DNA of 37,346 nt from Hyphomicrobiales bacterium (GTDB lineage: Bacteria; Pseudomonadota; Alphaproteobacteria; Rhizobiales; Beijerinckiaceae), in NCBI GenBank assembly GCA_947456435.1, contig CANGSG010000003.1, positions 1 to 37,346 of the forward strand, read 5' to 3'. The notes beneath the pieces are model-generated. The model made no database searches. It saw nothing but the letters and a program-made list of their open reading frames with translations, and was not told the origin of the DNA. The translations under genes and the position numbers were made by a program. Of the stretch, positions 1-8,087 are shown one piece after another (the stretch's first letter is position 1; the number at the start of each line of letters is the position of its first letter).

Positions 1-2441
1 GCCGCAGCCAGAAATCGTGTCTTGGATAGATTGGCATCATCGGCCTCTGCCTTAGCTTCGGAGAGTTCACGATTAAGACGCAATAATTCTTCGGTCCGCT
101 CTCTGACGCGACTTTCTAGAAGTTGATTGGCCGATGAGAGCTCTTCCTCGGCTTTCACTGTCTCGGTAATATCGGTGTAGGTCGTGACAATGCCGCCATC
201 GGGAAGGTGTTCAGCTCGAATCTCTAACCACCGATCGTCCGGATAAGTACGAATCCGAACCGGATGAGTGTCATTGATAAAGCTTTCAAAACGGCGCCGG
301 AAATAGATTTCGCCTGGACCTGGGCCATAAAAATTTCGAGATATATTGAATTTAATAATACTCTCGAGTGTTGTGCCGACATGGATCATATGGTCGGGAA
401 GATCAAACAAGGTTTGAAAAGCTCGGTTCCAACACAAGAGATTCTGATTTGAATCGAAAACGGTTACGCCTTGCCGAGCATGATCGAGTGCGTGCTGTAG
501 CAGTTCGCGATTCTGCTGAAGCGCGGCTGATGCTTCATCAAGTAGCTGCAAGGCGTCAGATCGGGTCACATTGCCTTTTGAAAGAAGCATTGAAAGAACA
601 CGCCGGGAAGACGCAGCACCGATTGCCGACGCAAGCTGAAATTCAGCAAAACGGATGATTTCAATCGTCGCGAGTTGTTCGTCATTACCAACAATACCCG
701 GATAGGTCGAGAATGCGGTATTTGTTCTTTCAACACCAAGATATCGAGCGACAACTTTTTTCAATTCACCGATTGTGAGAGATGTTCGCCAAATTCGAAA
801 GTTAAAGTTTTTAAGGGGGTTTCTCGTGTTAACGAAGAGATTGGCTTGTAATGTTTCGATCTGACTTGGCGCTATGACAAAAGAAAATGCGATGTAGAAG
901 ATTAAGTTGGTGAGGAGGCTGAAAAATGCCCCATTCGCGATCGGCGATAGATCAGCACCAAAAAGAGATGTTGGTTTAAGCGCCGTGATGCCGAGTGGCC
1001 CATAGCGCAAGAGGTCATCAATTCCGAACAGCGCAGGATTGGCAAGGTTAGGCAAGACAAGCGTATAAATCCAAATCATCACTCCAGATATCAATCCAGC
1101 CGTGGCACCGAGGGCGGTCCCGCGTCGCCAAAATAGACCGCCAAAGAAAGACGGCGCGATTTGTGCAATCGCCGCGAAGGAAACGAGTCCGATGGAGGCT
1201 AACGCTGCGTCGCTCGTTGATCGAAAATATACAAAACCAAGAAACAGAATAGCAACGATCCCGAAACGTCTAATCCAAAGAATCTGGCTGCCGAGATCAC
1301 CGGCGCGATCACGCAAGAGCCGCCGTCCTGTTGGCAGTAACGGCATGACGAGGTCGTTGGAAATCATTGTGCCAAGAGCAACGCACTCGACAATGACCAT
1401 AGCGGTCGCCGCTGATAATCCACCAAGAAAGACGATAAGGGCAATTAATCCATTTCCCGCTTTCAGGGGCAATTCAAGGATCGCCATGTCACGATCAATC
1501 ATTCCAGGCGGGAAGATAAGATTGGATCCCAGCGCAATCGGAATAACGAAAAGATTGATTAACACGAGATAGGCAGGAAACATCCACGCTGCCCGTTTCG
1601 TATCGAGCTCATCGCGATTTTCCACCATCGTCATATGGAATTGTCGCGGTAAGAGGAGAATGATCAGGAAAGAGAGAAGCGTCATCGCAAGAACGGTTGT
1701 GAATCCGCTGCTCCGCTCCATGAGTGGCGTGATATCGGGGCGTGCCTCAATCAACGAGATCAAAGGCCCTATTCCGTCGAACATGCCCCAAACAACGAAA
1801 ACGCCGACAGTTAGAAACGCGACAAGTTTGATGGCTGATTCAAACGCAACCGCAAGTGTTAGGCCTGTGTGATGGTCACGCGAGTCAATGTGCCGCGTGC
1901 CGAATGTCACGGTGAACCCCGCCAAGACAACCGCAACAGCTAAAGCTAGCGCGCCGGATGTCGGCGTGGAGACGCCCGCGACACTGCCGGGTACGGCATC
2001 AAGCAGCGTCTTCAGAGATACTGTGATCGCTTTCAATTGCAGGGCGATATAGGGGATCGATCCGATCACCGCGATGAAAGCAACAAGCGCAGCCACGCGA
2101 GAGCTTTTGCCATAACGCGCGGCGACAAAGTCGGAGATTGAAAGAATGTTTTGGGATTTTGTGAGCTGAACAACCCGCCGCACAAAGCCGTGGCCGAAGC
2201 CGATTACAAGAATGGGCCCGAGATATATTCCGAGAAAATCGAGCCCCGTCAGGGAGGCAAGGCCAACGGAGCCAAAAAAAGTCCATGAGGTGCAATAGAC
2301 CGCCAGCGTCAGGGCGTAGATTGTCGATCTAAGCCGACCATTGAGCAGGCGCTCGCCAAACAAATCGCCAAAATGGGCAACCGTGAACAAGGCCGACAAA
2401 TAGATGAGAGCTACCAAAATGATGACCCAGCCCGCAATCAT
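1..2441 (-). CDS. Sodium/solute symporter-fused sensor histidine kinase (CrbS/PutP-like), 3' end outside window
   Basis: Reading leftward from ATG at 2441 there is an uninterrupted frame of about 813 codons that leaves the window at position 1. Residues 1 to about 525 are a multi-helix membrane region typical of the sodium/solute symporter (SSSF) family, with the early segment AVYCTSWTFFGSVG that these kinases share. A linker (about 525-640) leads to a PAS domain (about 642-764) containing GVTVFDSNQNLLCWNRAF. A coiled stretch rich in E, L and A follows and ends in SKTRFLAA, just before the expected phospho-accepting histidine, so the catalytic core lies beyond the left edge. Known relatives (CrbS, MxtR) sense or transport small carboxylates and phosphorylate a LuxR-type regulator. 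The FixJ-type regulator at 3978 is a possible partner (inference). The start is preceded by GAGG. Whether a receiver domain follows cannot be seen. Confidence 0.88.
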   Translation of the reverse strand, partial: MIAGWVIILVALIYLSALFTVAHFGDLFGERLLNGRLRSTIYALTLAVYCTSWTFFGSVGLASLTGLDFLGIYLGPILVIGFGHGFVRRVVQLTKSQNILSISDFVAARYGKSSRVAALVAFIAVIGSIPYIALQLKAITVSLKTLLDAVPGSVAGVSTPTSGALALAVAVVLAGFTVTFGTRHIDSRDHHTGLTLAVAFESAIKLVAFLTVGVFVVWGMFDGIGPLISLIEARPDITPLMERSSGFTTVLAMTLLSFLIILLLPRQFHMTMVENRDELDTKRAAWMFPAYLVLINLFVIPIALGSNLIFPPGMIDRDMAILELPLKAGNGLIALIVFLGGLSAATAMVIVECVALGTMISNDLVMPLLPTGRRLLRDRAGDLGSQILWIRRFGIVAILFLGFVYFRSTSDAALASIGLVSFAAIAQIAPSFFGGLFWRRGTALGATAGLISGVMIWIYTLVLPNLANPALFGIDDLLRYGPLGITALKPTSLFGADLSPIANGAFFSLLTNLIFYIAFSFVIAPSQIETLQANLFVNTRNPLKNFNFRIWRTSLTIGELKKVVARYLGVERTNTAFSTYPGIVGNDEQLATIEIIRFAEFQLASAIGAASSRRVLSMLLSKGNVTRSDALQLLDEASAALQQNRELLQHALDHARQGVTVFDSNQNLLCWNRAFQTLFDLPDHMIHVGTTLESIIKFNISRNFYGPGPGEIYFRRRFESFINDTHPVRIRTYPDDRWLEIRAEHLPDGGIVTTYTDITETVKAEEELSSANQLLESRVRERTEELLRLNRELSEAKAEADDANLSKTRFLAA

Positions 2442-2586
2442 CCGCCTCAGCCCTCGTCCCGTTTTATAAGGCCCCGTATGGTCGGGGCTCAGGGGAGAAC
2501 AATTTCAGGTCGAAACCACTCTGGCAAGCAGCGCTACTTTATGAAAGATAGGGATCTTGAGCGTGGCCCCTGTGAGGCGAGTGATA

Positions 2587-3777
2587 ATGTTGCGGAATTC
2601 TGATCTGATCTCTTCGATTTCCCCTGAGGCTGCGGGCGTCCCGGGAAGCGGTATTCTCGAAGCCGTGACTTATGGGTGGGGCCGCCCCGGTCTTATTCCG
2701 CTTTGGGCAGGCGAAGGCGACATGTCGACCCCGTCCTTTATCAGCGAAGCCTCGACGCGCTCGCTTGCGGCGGGAGAGACCTTCTATACGCCCAATCGAG
2801 GGATTCCCGCCTTTCGCGAGGCCATCGCCCGCCATATGTCCTCGCTATATGAGACGACATTTTCACCGGATCGTTTCCTCTGCACGATTGGGGGCATGCA
2901 TGCGATGCAAATCGCTATGCGGATTGCGCTGTCAAAAGGCGACGAGGTGATCATCCCTTCGCCGGCGTGGCCCAATTTCAATGGCGCGGCGATGGCGATT
3001 GGTGCCGTGCCGGTTGATGTCCCGATGGGTCTCTCCGGCGACAATCAGAAAGGCCGTTGGTTTCTTGATCTTGATCGGCTCGCTGATGCTGTGACACCGC
3101 AAACACGCGCCATCGTGATCAATTCGCCCTCTAATCCGACGGGCTGGACCGCGACCTTGCAAGAATTGAAAGATGTTCTGTCTCTCGCGCGCCGCCACGG
3201 GCTCTGGATCATCGCTGATGAGATTTACAGCCAGTTTGTATTCGGAGGTGCTAAGCGCGCGCCCTCATTCCACGATGTGATGGATGAAGATGATCGCATC
3301 ATGTTTGTTCAAACTTTTTCAAAAAACTGGGCCATGACCGGTTGGCGTATCGGCTGGCTTGAATGCCCACCGGCGCTCGCGCAAACCGCCGAAAATCTAA
3401 TTCAATATTCGTCCTCGGGCGTTCCGACCTTCCTGCAGCGGGGGGCGATTGCAGCCATCGATCACGGCAAGAATTTTATTGATCATCAAATTGCCCGCGC
3501 TCATGAGGGCCGTGAAATTGTCTGTAAGGCGCTCGGTGGGTTGTCCAATCTCTATTTCATGGTTCCTGAAGGCGCATTCTATCTCTATTTCCGCGTGGAG
3601 GGGGCAACCGATTCAATGGCTCTCGCAAAATCGCTCATTGATAAAGCCAATGTGGGGCTCGCGCCGGGAACAGCCTTTACAAAGAGCCAAGATCCCTGGC
3701 TAAGACTTTGCTTTTTAAGGAAGGCCGATGATCTGAAGCTTGCCGTTGAAAGGCTGACGGCTGCGCTCACAACCTAG
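2587..3777 (+). CDS. Pyridoxal-phosphate-dependent class I/II aminotransferase
   Basis: A 396-residue fold-type I aminotransferase. Visible motifs: NSPSNPTG (179-186), where N183 contacts the cofactor; DEIY (211-214), whose aspartate pairs with the pyridine nitrogen; SKNWAMTGWR, with K246 as the Schiff-base lysine; and a C-terminal arginine in WLRLCFL for the substrate carboxylate. These fit the aspartate/aromatic/methionine aminotransferase group; the substrate cannot be set from sequence. The frame is open from TTG at 2557, but ATG at 2587 has GAGG upstream and gives a normal N-terminus. It runs away from the histidine kinase and is about 200 bases before the FixJ-type gene, with a small hairpin between (3870-3884). 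Confidence 0.9.
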   Translation: MLRNSDLISSISPEAAGVPGSGILEAVTYGWGRPGLIPLWAGEGDMSTPSFISEASTRSLAAGETFYTPNRGIPAFREAIARHMSSLYETTFSPDRFLCTIGGMHAMQIAMRIALSKGDEVIIPSPAWPNFNGAAMAIGAVPVDVPMGLSGDNQKGRWFLDLDRLADAVTPQTRAIVINSPSNPTGWTATLQELKDVLSLARRHGLWIIADEIYSQFVFGGAKRAPSFHDVMDEDDRIMFVQTFSKNWAMTGWRIGWLECPPALAQTAENLIQYSSSGVPTFLQRGAIAAIDHGKNFIDHQIARAHEGREIVCKALGGLSNLYFMVPEGAFYLYFRVEGATDSMALAKSLIDKANVGLAPGTAFTKSQDPWLRLCFLRKADDLKLAVERLTAALTT

Positions 3778-3869
3778 CATTAGTGCTGACCCATCCCTCC
3801 GTGAGACGTCTGAAGGGCTAACTACGCAACCAAATCGCGTGACGGGCGTTTTATCTCCATGAGTGGCTG

Positions 3870-3884
3870 AAGGGACCTTCCCTT
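3870..3884 (+). terminator. Small hairpin after the aminotransferase gene
   Basis: AAGGGA-CCT-TCCCTT is a perfect 6-bp stem with a 3-nt loop, 93 bases after the aminotransferase stop. It has only a short T run, so it is a weak terminator candidate at best. Confidence 0.3.
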
Positions 3885-3927
3885 TCGGCATGGAATTGGT
3901 TCTCGAAATTTAAGCATAGGCACGGTT

Positions 3928-3946
3928 CTGCCAAAATTATTGGCAG
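3928..3946. promoter_or_regulatory. 7-5-7 inverted repeat upstream of the FixJ-type gene (candidate operator)
   Basis: CTGCCAA-AATTA-TTGGCAG is a perfect dyad of two 7-base arms, ending 31 bases before the ATG at 3978. Its AT centre and position near a likely promoter suggest a dimeric regulator site. It is not a FixK/FNR box (TTGAT-N4-ATCAA). The binding protein is unknown. Confidence 0.4.
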
Positions 3947-3977
3947 ATGACGACTAAGCTTTGTCAGGAGTTATGCT

Positions 3978-4592
3978 ATGGGACAAGAAAGCGTTTTAGG
4001 GCAGGAAGTCTATATTGCGGATAATGATTTAGCGTTCAGAAGCGCTGTGGCGTCAGGTCTTGAGACCGCAGGATATCGTGTCACCTCTTTTTCTGACGGG
4101 CCTTCCTTGCTCGCGGCGATGAGGTCGCGCACGCCCGATTGTTTGCTGATTGATTTGAATGTCAAAGGAAACAGCCACCCTGATCTTCTCGGTGATCTTG
4201 GTTCACGTGTTGCAACCCCTATTGTGACAATGGCTGACGCTCCTGATGTTGAACTGGCCGTAAACGCCATGAAGAAAGGTGCCTGCGACTTTGTTTCAAA
4301 GCCATGCGCTGCGGACTCAGTTGTCGGCCGCATCAAACAGGTTATCGACGATCATCACAGTGAACCCAATGCGAAAGTTGATTTAACGAATTTTCGTGGT
4401 GGAGACCGTCTAACCCCGCGCGAGCGTGATGTTTTGAAAAAAATAGCATTGGGCGCTTCAAATAAAGAAGCGGGGCGACAGCTCGGGATAAGCCCACGTA
4501 CGGTTGAAGTTCATCGTGCGCGCATTATGGAAAAAATTGGCGCGCGCAATACGGCTGATCTCGTCCGGATTGTTTATTCAGCCAGTCTTTGA
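3978..4592 (+). CDS. FixJ-type two-component response regulator (receiver + LuxR/GerE HTH)
   Basis: A 204-residue protein. The receiver (about 10-125) has the acidic pair D15/D17, phospho-acceptor D59 in LLIDLNV, T84 and K108 in SKP, so it looks competent for phosphorylation. The output domain begins at LTPRERDVL and carries SNKEAGRQLGISPRTVEVHRARIM, the GerE-type helix-turn-helix with the signature of FixJ proteins. The ATG at 3978 has AGGAG seven bases upstream. No FixL kinase is adjacent. The FixK-like gene follows 39 bases later, the classic FixJ target arrangement, so this pair may answer to oxygen, energy or redox state (inference). An alternative is that it partners the SSSF-kinase at 1-2441, in the manner of CrbR. 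Confidence 0.88.
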   Translation: MGQESVLGQEVYIADNDLAFRSAVASGLETAGYRVTSFSDGPSLLAAMRSRTPDCLLIDLNVKGNSHPDLLGDLGSRVATPIVTMADAPDVELAVNAMKKGACDFVSKPCAADSVVGRIKQVIDDHHSEPNAKVDLTNFRGGDRLTPRERDVLKKIALGASNKEAGRQLGISPRTVEVHRARIMEKIGARNTADLVRIVYSASL

Positions 4593-4631
4593 TGTGTCTC
4601 TGATTCATTTACGTCTGGTTGGAGTTGCGTC

Positions 4632-5279
4632 ATGGATCTAAACACATCCCCTCAAATTGATGGAAAAGTGGCGGGGCGCCCGATGGAGGTCCCTCCACGA
4701 ACCGTGATTATCGACGAAGGTGATCCGGCCCGTGCCGTCTATCGCATTCAATCGGGTCATGTCATGCTTTCAAAATTACTGCCTGATGGTCGTCGTCAGA
4801 TTTTTGAACTGCTTGGTCCGGGGTCTATCTTTGGCGTCACACCGCATGAACGCCATGACAGTGTCGCTGAATCTTTGACGGATACTCGTATCTCCATTTT
4901 TGAACGGTCAATTCTCGAAAGAATGCCGAGTTTTGATAACTACATTGTCCATCGTTTAGAAATACAAATATGCGCTCTTCATGATCACGCTGTCTTGCTT
5001 GGCCGCAAAACGGCAACTGAACGTGTATCAACTTATATCCTTAATCTCGTGCAGAATGCTTATGACAGTAAAAACAAATCACTCTCACAAGCCCTGGTCA
5101 TCGTTCCGATGACACGATCGGAGATCGCTGATTATCTTGGCTTGACGCTCGAGACTGTAAGCCGCTCCTTCTCAAGATTGAAACGTTTGGGTGTGATTTC
5201 TTATGAACGGCATGATGGCCCGATGCGCGTGGCACTTGATCGCCTTGGCCCCCTAACGGGGACCTATTGGACGTCATAA
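4632..5279 (+). CDS. Crp/Fnr-family transcription regulator, FixK type
   Basis: A 215-residue regulator with an N-terminal cyclic-nucleotide-binding-like beta-roll (about 20-100), a dimer helix (about 105-140) and a C-terminal winged HTH. The recognition helix contains LETVSRSFSRL, with the E-x-x-S-R pattern that FNR and FixK use for TTGA half-sites. Only one cysteine (C114) is present and there is no N-terminal cysteine cluster, so direct oxygen sensing through an iron-sulfur cluster is not expected. The start has GGAG upstream. Lying 39 bases behind a FixJ-type gene, it probably relays that signal. No clear TTGAT-N4-ATCAA box was found in the intergenic gaps I inspected. Confidence 0.85.
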   Translation: MDLNTSPQIDGKVAGRPMEVPPRTVIIDEGDPARAVYRIQSGHVMLSKLLPDGRRQIFELLGPGSIFGVTPHERHDSVAESLTDTRISIFERSILERMPSFDNYIVHRLEIQICALHDHAVLLGRKTATERVSTYILNLVQNAYDSKNKSLSQALVIVPMTRSEIADYLGLTLETVSRSFSRLKRLGVISYERHDGPMRVALDRLGPLTGTYWTS

Positions 5280-5303
5280 TTTGAATATTAAATGTTGGGG
5301 TGG

Positions 5304-5350
5304 TGCAGGTGCCCAGCTCCGCTCCCCCGAGTCAAAAGTGGACACCTGCA
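5304..5350. repeat. Inverted repeat in the convergent gap after the FixK-type gene
   Basis: TGCAGGTG at 5304-5311 is complemented perfectly by CACCTGCA at 5343-5350. With one mismatch the pairing continues inward (CC/GG) to 11 positions. It lies between two convergent genes, so it could act as a folded 3' end. There is no T tract. The right arm follows GTCAAAAGTGG, a string reminiscent of some insertion-sequence ends, which may be chance. Confidence 0.3.
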
Positions 5351-5362
5351 TATCGTTACCCA

Positions 5363-5379
5363 TGGCTGAGAAGCAGCCA
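5363..5379. terminator. Hairpin between convergent genes
   Basis: TGGCTG-AGAAG-CAGCCA is a perfect 6-bp stem with a 5-nt loop, located between the FixK-type gene (+) and the lipoprotein gene (-). There is no clear T run on either side, so a terminator role is tentative. Confidence 0.3.
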
Positions 5380-5441
5380 CGGTCTCTTATACAGGCCCTG
5401 TTTGGCCCTTTCATTGATGGGGATCAAATTGGCGAACTGAA

Positions 5442-5825
5442 TTATTTGGCCGGGACGAGCTGATATCCTTTGGAGAAAAGGCAACTTTCGACCATCTGGT
5501 TCCGAGGGGTTTCATTCACATCCCGGGTTGAATAGGTCGGTGGCACATAGATCGGCTCTTCATAGAAACATGAGCCAAAGCCATGCCGAGTCCGGCTGCA
5601 AAAGCGCGAATGGCCGTAGATAAATCCACCACCCTCGACCGTCGTCACCGGGTAGACGGGATAATGGCGCGAAGCTTCTCTTTCACAAGATAGTTTGTCT
5701 CGTCCGAAATCGGAGAGAGAGCGTGTGGGATGCGTCCACTCATAGCGCTGGCAACCGCCCAGCGCCAAAAGACCAACAACAAGACCGAGCATAGCGGGCG
5801 ATAACAAAATTTGACGGGTCTTCAT
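5442..5825 (-). CDS. Small predicted outer-membrane lipoprotein, unknown function
   Basis: A 127-residue protein. After a short basic start (MKTR) there is one hydrophobic segment ending in ALGGC, a lipobox with C25 as the predicted lipidated residue; Q at +2 suggests sorting to the outer membrane. The mature part holds four further cysteines (C47, C76, C86, C115), possibly two disulfides in the periplasm, and ends with CLFSKGYQLVP, a C-terminal pattern common in small alphaproteobacterial lipoproteins. The frame is open from a TTG at 5846, but ATG at 5825, preceded by AAGGA, gives a proper signal peptide. Function unknown. It is transcribed away from anmK. Confidence 0.7.
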   Translation of the reverse strand: MKTRQILLSPAMLGLVVGLLALGGCQRYEWTHPTRSLSDFGRDKLSCEREASRHYPVYPVTTVEGGGFIYGHSRFCSRTRHGFGSCFYEEPIYVPPTYSTRDVNETPRNQMVESCLFSKGYQLVPAK

Positions 5826-5941
5826 TGTCGCCGTTGTCCTTATCAAAATGTTTCAACTACCACGTCTAATCTTGGGTAATTTTAATTTAATTCAATTGGT
5901 GATACGTATTGAGCCTGAATATGAGCTGAATAGGTTCTTCA

Positions 5942-7057
5942 TTGACACGTCGCGATCAGTCTCTCTCAAATCGATCGATCTATAGAGCCATAGGCGTTAT
6001 GAGTGGTACGTCGATGGATGGCATTGATGTAGCACTTATTGAGACCGATGGCGGAAACCTAATCACCTGCCGGACTGTAGACGCGGGCGAGTATGAGCCC
6101 GAGCTTCGTAAAACACTCCTTGCCCGATTGGCAGATCCCGCGCTTGCCTCGTTACAGCCACAGAAAGAGTTAGTCGCTGCTGTCACAGACGCTCATATTC
6201 TCGCCGTTGAGTCGATGATGAAACAAAACCAACTCTCCTCAAGCGATATAGATCTTGTTGGTTTCCATGGTCAGACTATTTTTCATGCTCCTGATCGCCG
6301 GATTACAATCCAGATTTTTGATGGTCAACGGGCAGCTTTTCGCCTGGGTATGCCGGTGGTCAGTGATTTTAGAACGGCCGATGTGTTGGCAGGCGGTCAG
6401 GGTGCTCCTCTCGCGCCGCTTTATCATCGCGCTAAACTTGGTGGGTCGGCCGAGCCGGTTGCGATCGTCAATATTGGGGGCGTGTCGAACATTACCTATT
6501 GCGACAATGAAACAATTCTTGCTTTCGATGCGGGGCCGGGATCGGCCCTGATTGATGATTTTATGCGGAAGCGCCGAGGCCTTGCTTTTGATAAAGACGG
6601 ATTACTGGCGCGTAGCGGTATGAGTGACGCAACGCTCATTCAGAAATGGCTTGCTCATCCTTATTTCAAAATCACACCACCGAAATCTTTGGATCGAAAT
6701 CAATTTCACGAGATATCATCAGATCTTGATGTTTTATCGGATAGCGATGGTGCCGCTACCCTTTTAGATTTTACAGTAAAATCTATCGCTTCTTCTCGCG
6801 ATTACTTACCTCATAAGCCGTATCGATGGTTTATATGCGGGGGCGGACGTCATAATCGACTTTTAATGGAACATTTGCAGCAAGAGCTCGGCACACCAGT
6901 TGACCCTGTTGAAGCGCTCGGGTGGAACGGTGATATGCTTGAAGCAGAATGTTTTGCATGGCTTGCAGTTAGGGTTGTCAAAGACTTGGTTCTCAGTCTC
7001 CCGACGACCACGGGTGTTCCCGTTCCGATGACCGGTGGACGGATCGATTATCCATGA
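5942..7057 (+). CDS. anmK: Anhydro-N-acetylmuramic acid kinase
   Basis: A 371-residue member of the AnmK family (ASKHA fold). It opens and phosphorylates 1,6-anhydro-MurNAc to MurNAc-6-phosphate in the cytoplasm, a step of peptidoglycan recycling. Motifs: GVMSGTSMDGIDVAL near the N-terminus (phosphate binding), GFHGQTIFH, NIGGVSNIT, DAGPGSALIDDFMR, and CGGGRHNRLLM near the C-terminus. Length is normal. The start is unusual: an in-frame stop at 5927 leaves no ATG or GTG before the conserved SGTSMDG, so TTG at 5942 is the only standard choice; its upstream signal (AGG) is weak. The hydrolase gene follows after 13 bases, so the two are probably one transcript. Confidence 0.93.
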   Translation: MTRRDQSLSNRSIYRAIGVMSGTSMDGIDVALIETDGGNLITCRTVDAGEYEPELRKTLLARLADPALASLQPQKELVAAVTDAHILAVESMMKQNQLSSSDIDLVGFHGQTIFHAPDRRITIQIFDGQRAAFRLGMPVVSDFRTADVLAGGQGAPLAPLYHRAKLGGSAEPVAIVNIGGVSNITYCDNETILAFDAGPGSALIDDFMRKRRGLAFDKDGLLARSGMSDATLIQKWLAHPYFKITPPKSLDRNQFHEISSDLDVLSDSDGAATLLDFTVKSIASSRDYLPHKPYRWFICGGGRHNRLLMEHLQQELGTPVDPVEALGWNGDMLEAECFAWLAVRVVKDLVLSLPTTTGVPVPMTGGRIDYP

Positions 7058-7070
7058 ATAAGATTTTGAA

Positions 7071-8087
7071 ATGACCCTTGATCAAAAAATTGATGATGTG
7101 TTCTCTATTGCGCTCGAGAGAATTGATGCTCAAGCAATACCAGGAGCCGCGCTTGGTTTAATCACACGGAATGGAGATCGCTCTGTTCGTATCGCAGGCT
7201 TTGCGCAGATTGAGCCTGAAAAAATTAAACTCACGGCTTCAATGTGGTTTGATTTAGCGTCGCTAACGAAAGTAATATTTACAACACAACGATGCCTTGA
7301 ATTGGTTGATGCCGGACAGATCGATCTTGATGTACCGCTCTCACACTATCTTCCCGATCTCCGCCAATATGATTTGAAGGCGGTAGAGAGGCAGTTAACA
7401 GTCAGAAAACTCCTCGCTCACAATACGTCATTGCCGGCAGTTGAGCCTTTATACACCTTAGGTCAAGATCCAGAGACCTTACGGGCCTATATTCTCCAAC
7501 GAGATTGGCCAAAGGGCGCGTCTGTTTATTCGGATATCAATTTCATTCTTCTTGGCCTCTTGATCGAGAGAGTAACGACTATCCCTTTAAGAGAGCAAAA
7601 GCTCCCAATGGGATTAAGTTTTACGCCACCGATTGATCAATCCGCTGCGACTGAATTTTGCACATGGCGTGGGCGTATAATTCGTGGCGATGTTCATGAT
7701 GAAAATGCTTTTGCCCTCGGTGGTGCTGCCGGCCACGCGGGTCTTTTTGGGACGATTGATGGCGTCCTCGATCATGCCTTGCGGATATTGAAGAGCGAAA
7801 CACTTTCACCCTCACTAATGACTGAGATGATGACACCGCAATTCAATAATCGGACATTGGGGTGGGAAATCAATCATGAGGGATGGCATGGCGGTGAAGG
7901 TCATTCACTAAAAACAATCGGCCATCTTGGATTTACGGGTACGGGCCTCTGGATTGATTATGAGGGCGGTTATGCGTGGACGTTGTTGACCAATCGCGTT
8001 CACCCCAGCCGTCATCGTGAAACGGGCATCATGGCGTTGCGGCGAGAAACTGGCCGGCGTGTCGCGTCTCTTTTCAAGGCGCAGTGA
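7071..8087 (+). CDS. Serine hydrolase, class C beta-lactamase/PBP fold, cytosolic
   Basis: A 338-residue protein of the beta-lactamase family (Pfam Beta-lactamase). Catalytic motifs: SLTK with S64 nucleophile and K67; YSD at 153-155 in place of Y-x-N; and HLGFTGT at 284-290 in place of the KTG box. It also has VHDENAFALGGAAGHAGLFGT (about 207-227), typical of this subgroup. No signal peptide or lipobox is seen, so it should remain in the cytoplasm, which does not fit a classical PBP or beta-lactamase. It sits 13 bases after anmK. In Bacillus a similar hydrolase (YbbE) lies in the MurNAc recycling cluster, so a role on muropeptides is plausible (inference). It is unlikely to be an antibiotic resistance gene. 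Its 3' end overlaps the convergent methyltransferase by 14 bases. Confidence 0.8.
   Translation: MTLDQKIDDVFSIALERIDAQAIPGAALGLITRNGDRSVRIAGFAQIEPEKIKLTASMWFDLASLTKVIFTTQRCLELVDAGQIDLDVPLSHYLPDLRQYDLKAVERQLTVRKLLAHNTSLPAVEPLYTLGQDPETLRAYILQRDWPKGASVYSDINFILLGLLIERVTTIPLREQKLPMGLSFTPPIDQSAATEFCTWRGRIIRGDVHDENAFALGGAAGHAGLFGTIDGVLDHALRILKSETLSPSLMTEMMTPQFNNRTLGWEINHEGWHGGEGHSLKTIGHLGFTGTGLWIDYEGGYAWTLLTNRVHPSRHRETGIMALRRETGRRVASLFKAQ

Noticed and set aside
1102-1572. 156-codon plus-strand ORF opposite the transporter-kinase
   Set aside because: It is rich in Arg, Pro and Ser with no family pattern and lies antisense to a clear membrane protein frame.
5382-5393. GTCTCTTATACA, 12 of 19 bases of the Tn5 mosaic end
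   Set aside because: The match stops after 12 bases, there is no transposase or second end, so it is most likely chance.
5281-5463. 60-codon plus-strand ORF after the FixK-type gene
   Set aside because: No start signal, no family resemblance, and it covers hairpins in a convergent gap and the end of the lipoprotein gene.
7071-8087. Reading the hydrolase as a beta-lactamase resistance gene
   Set aside because: It lacks an export signal and a KTG box and is linked to anmK; a resistance function is not supported.
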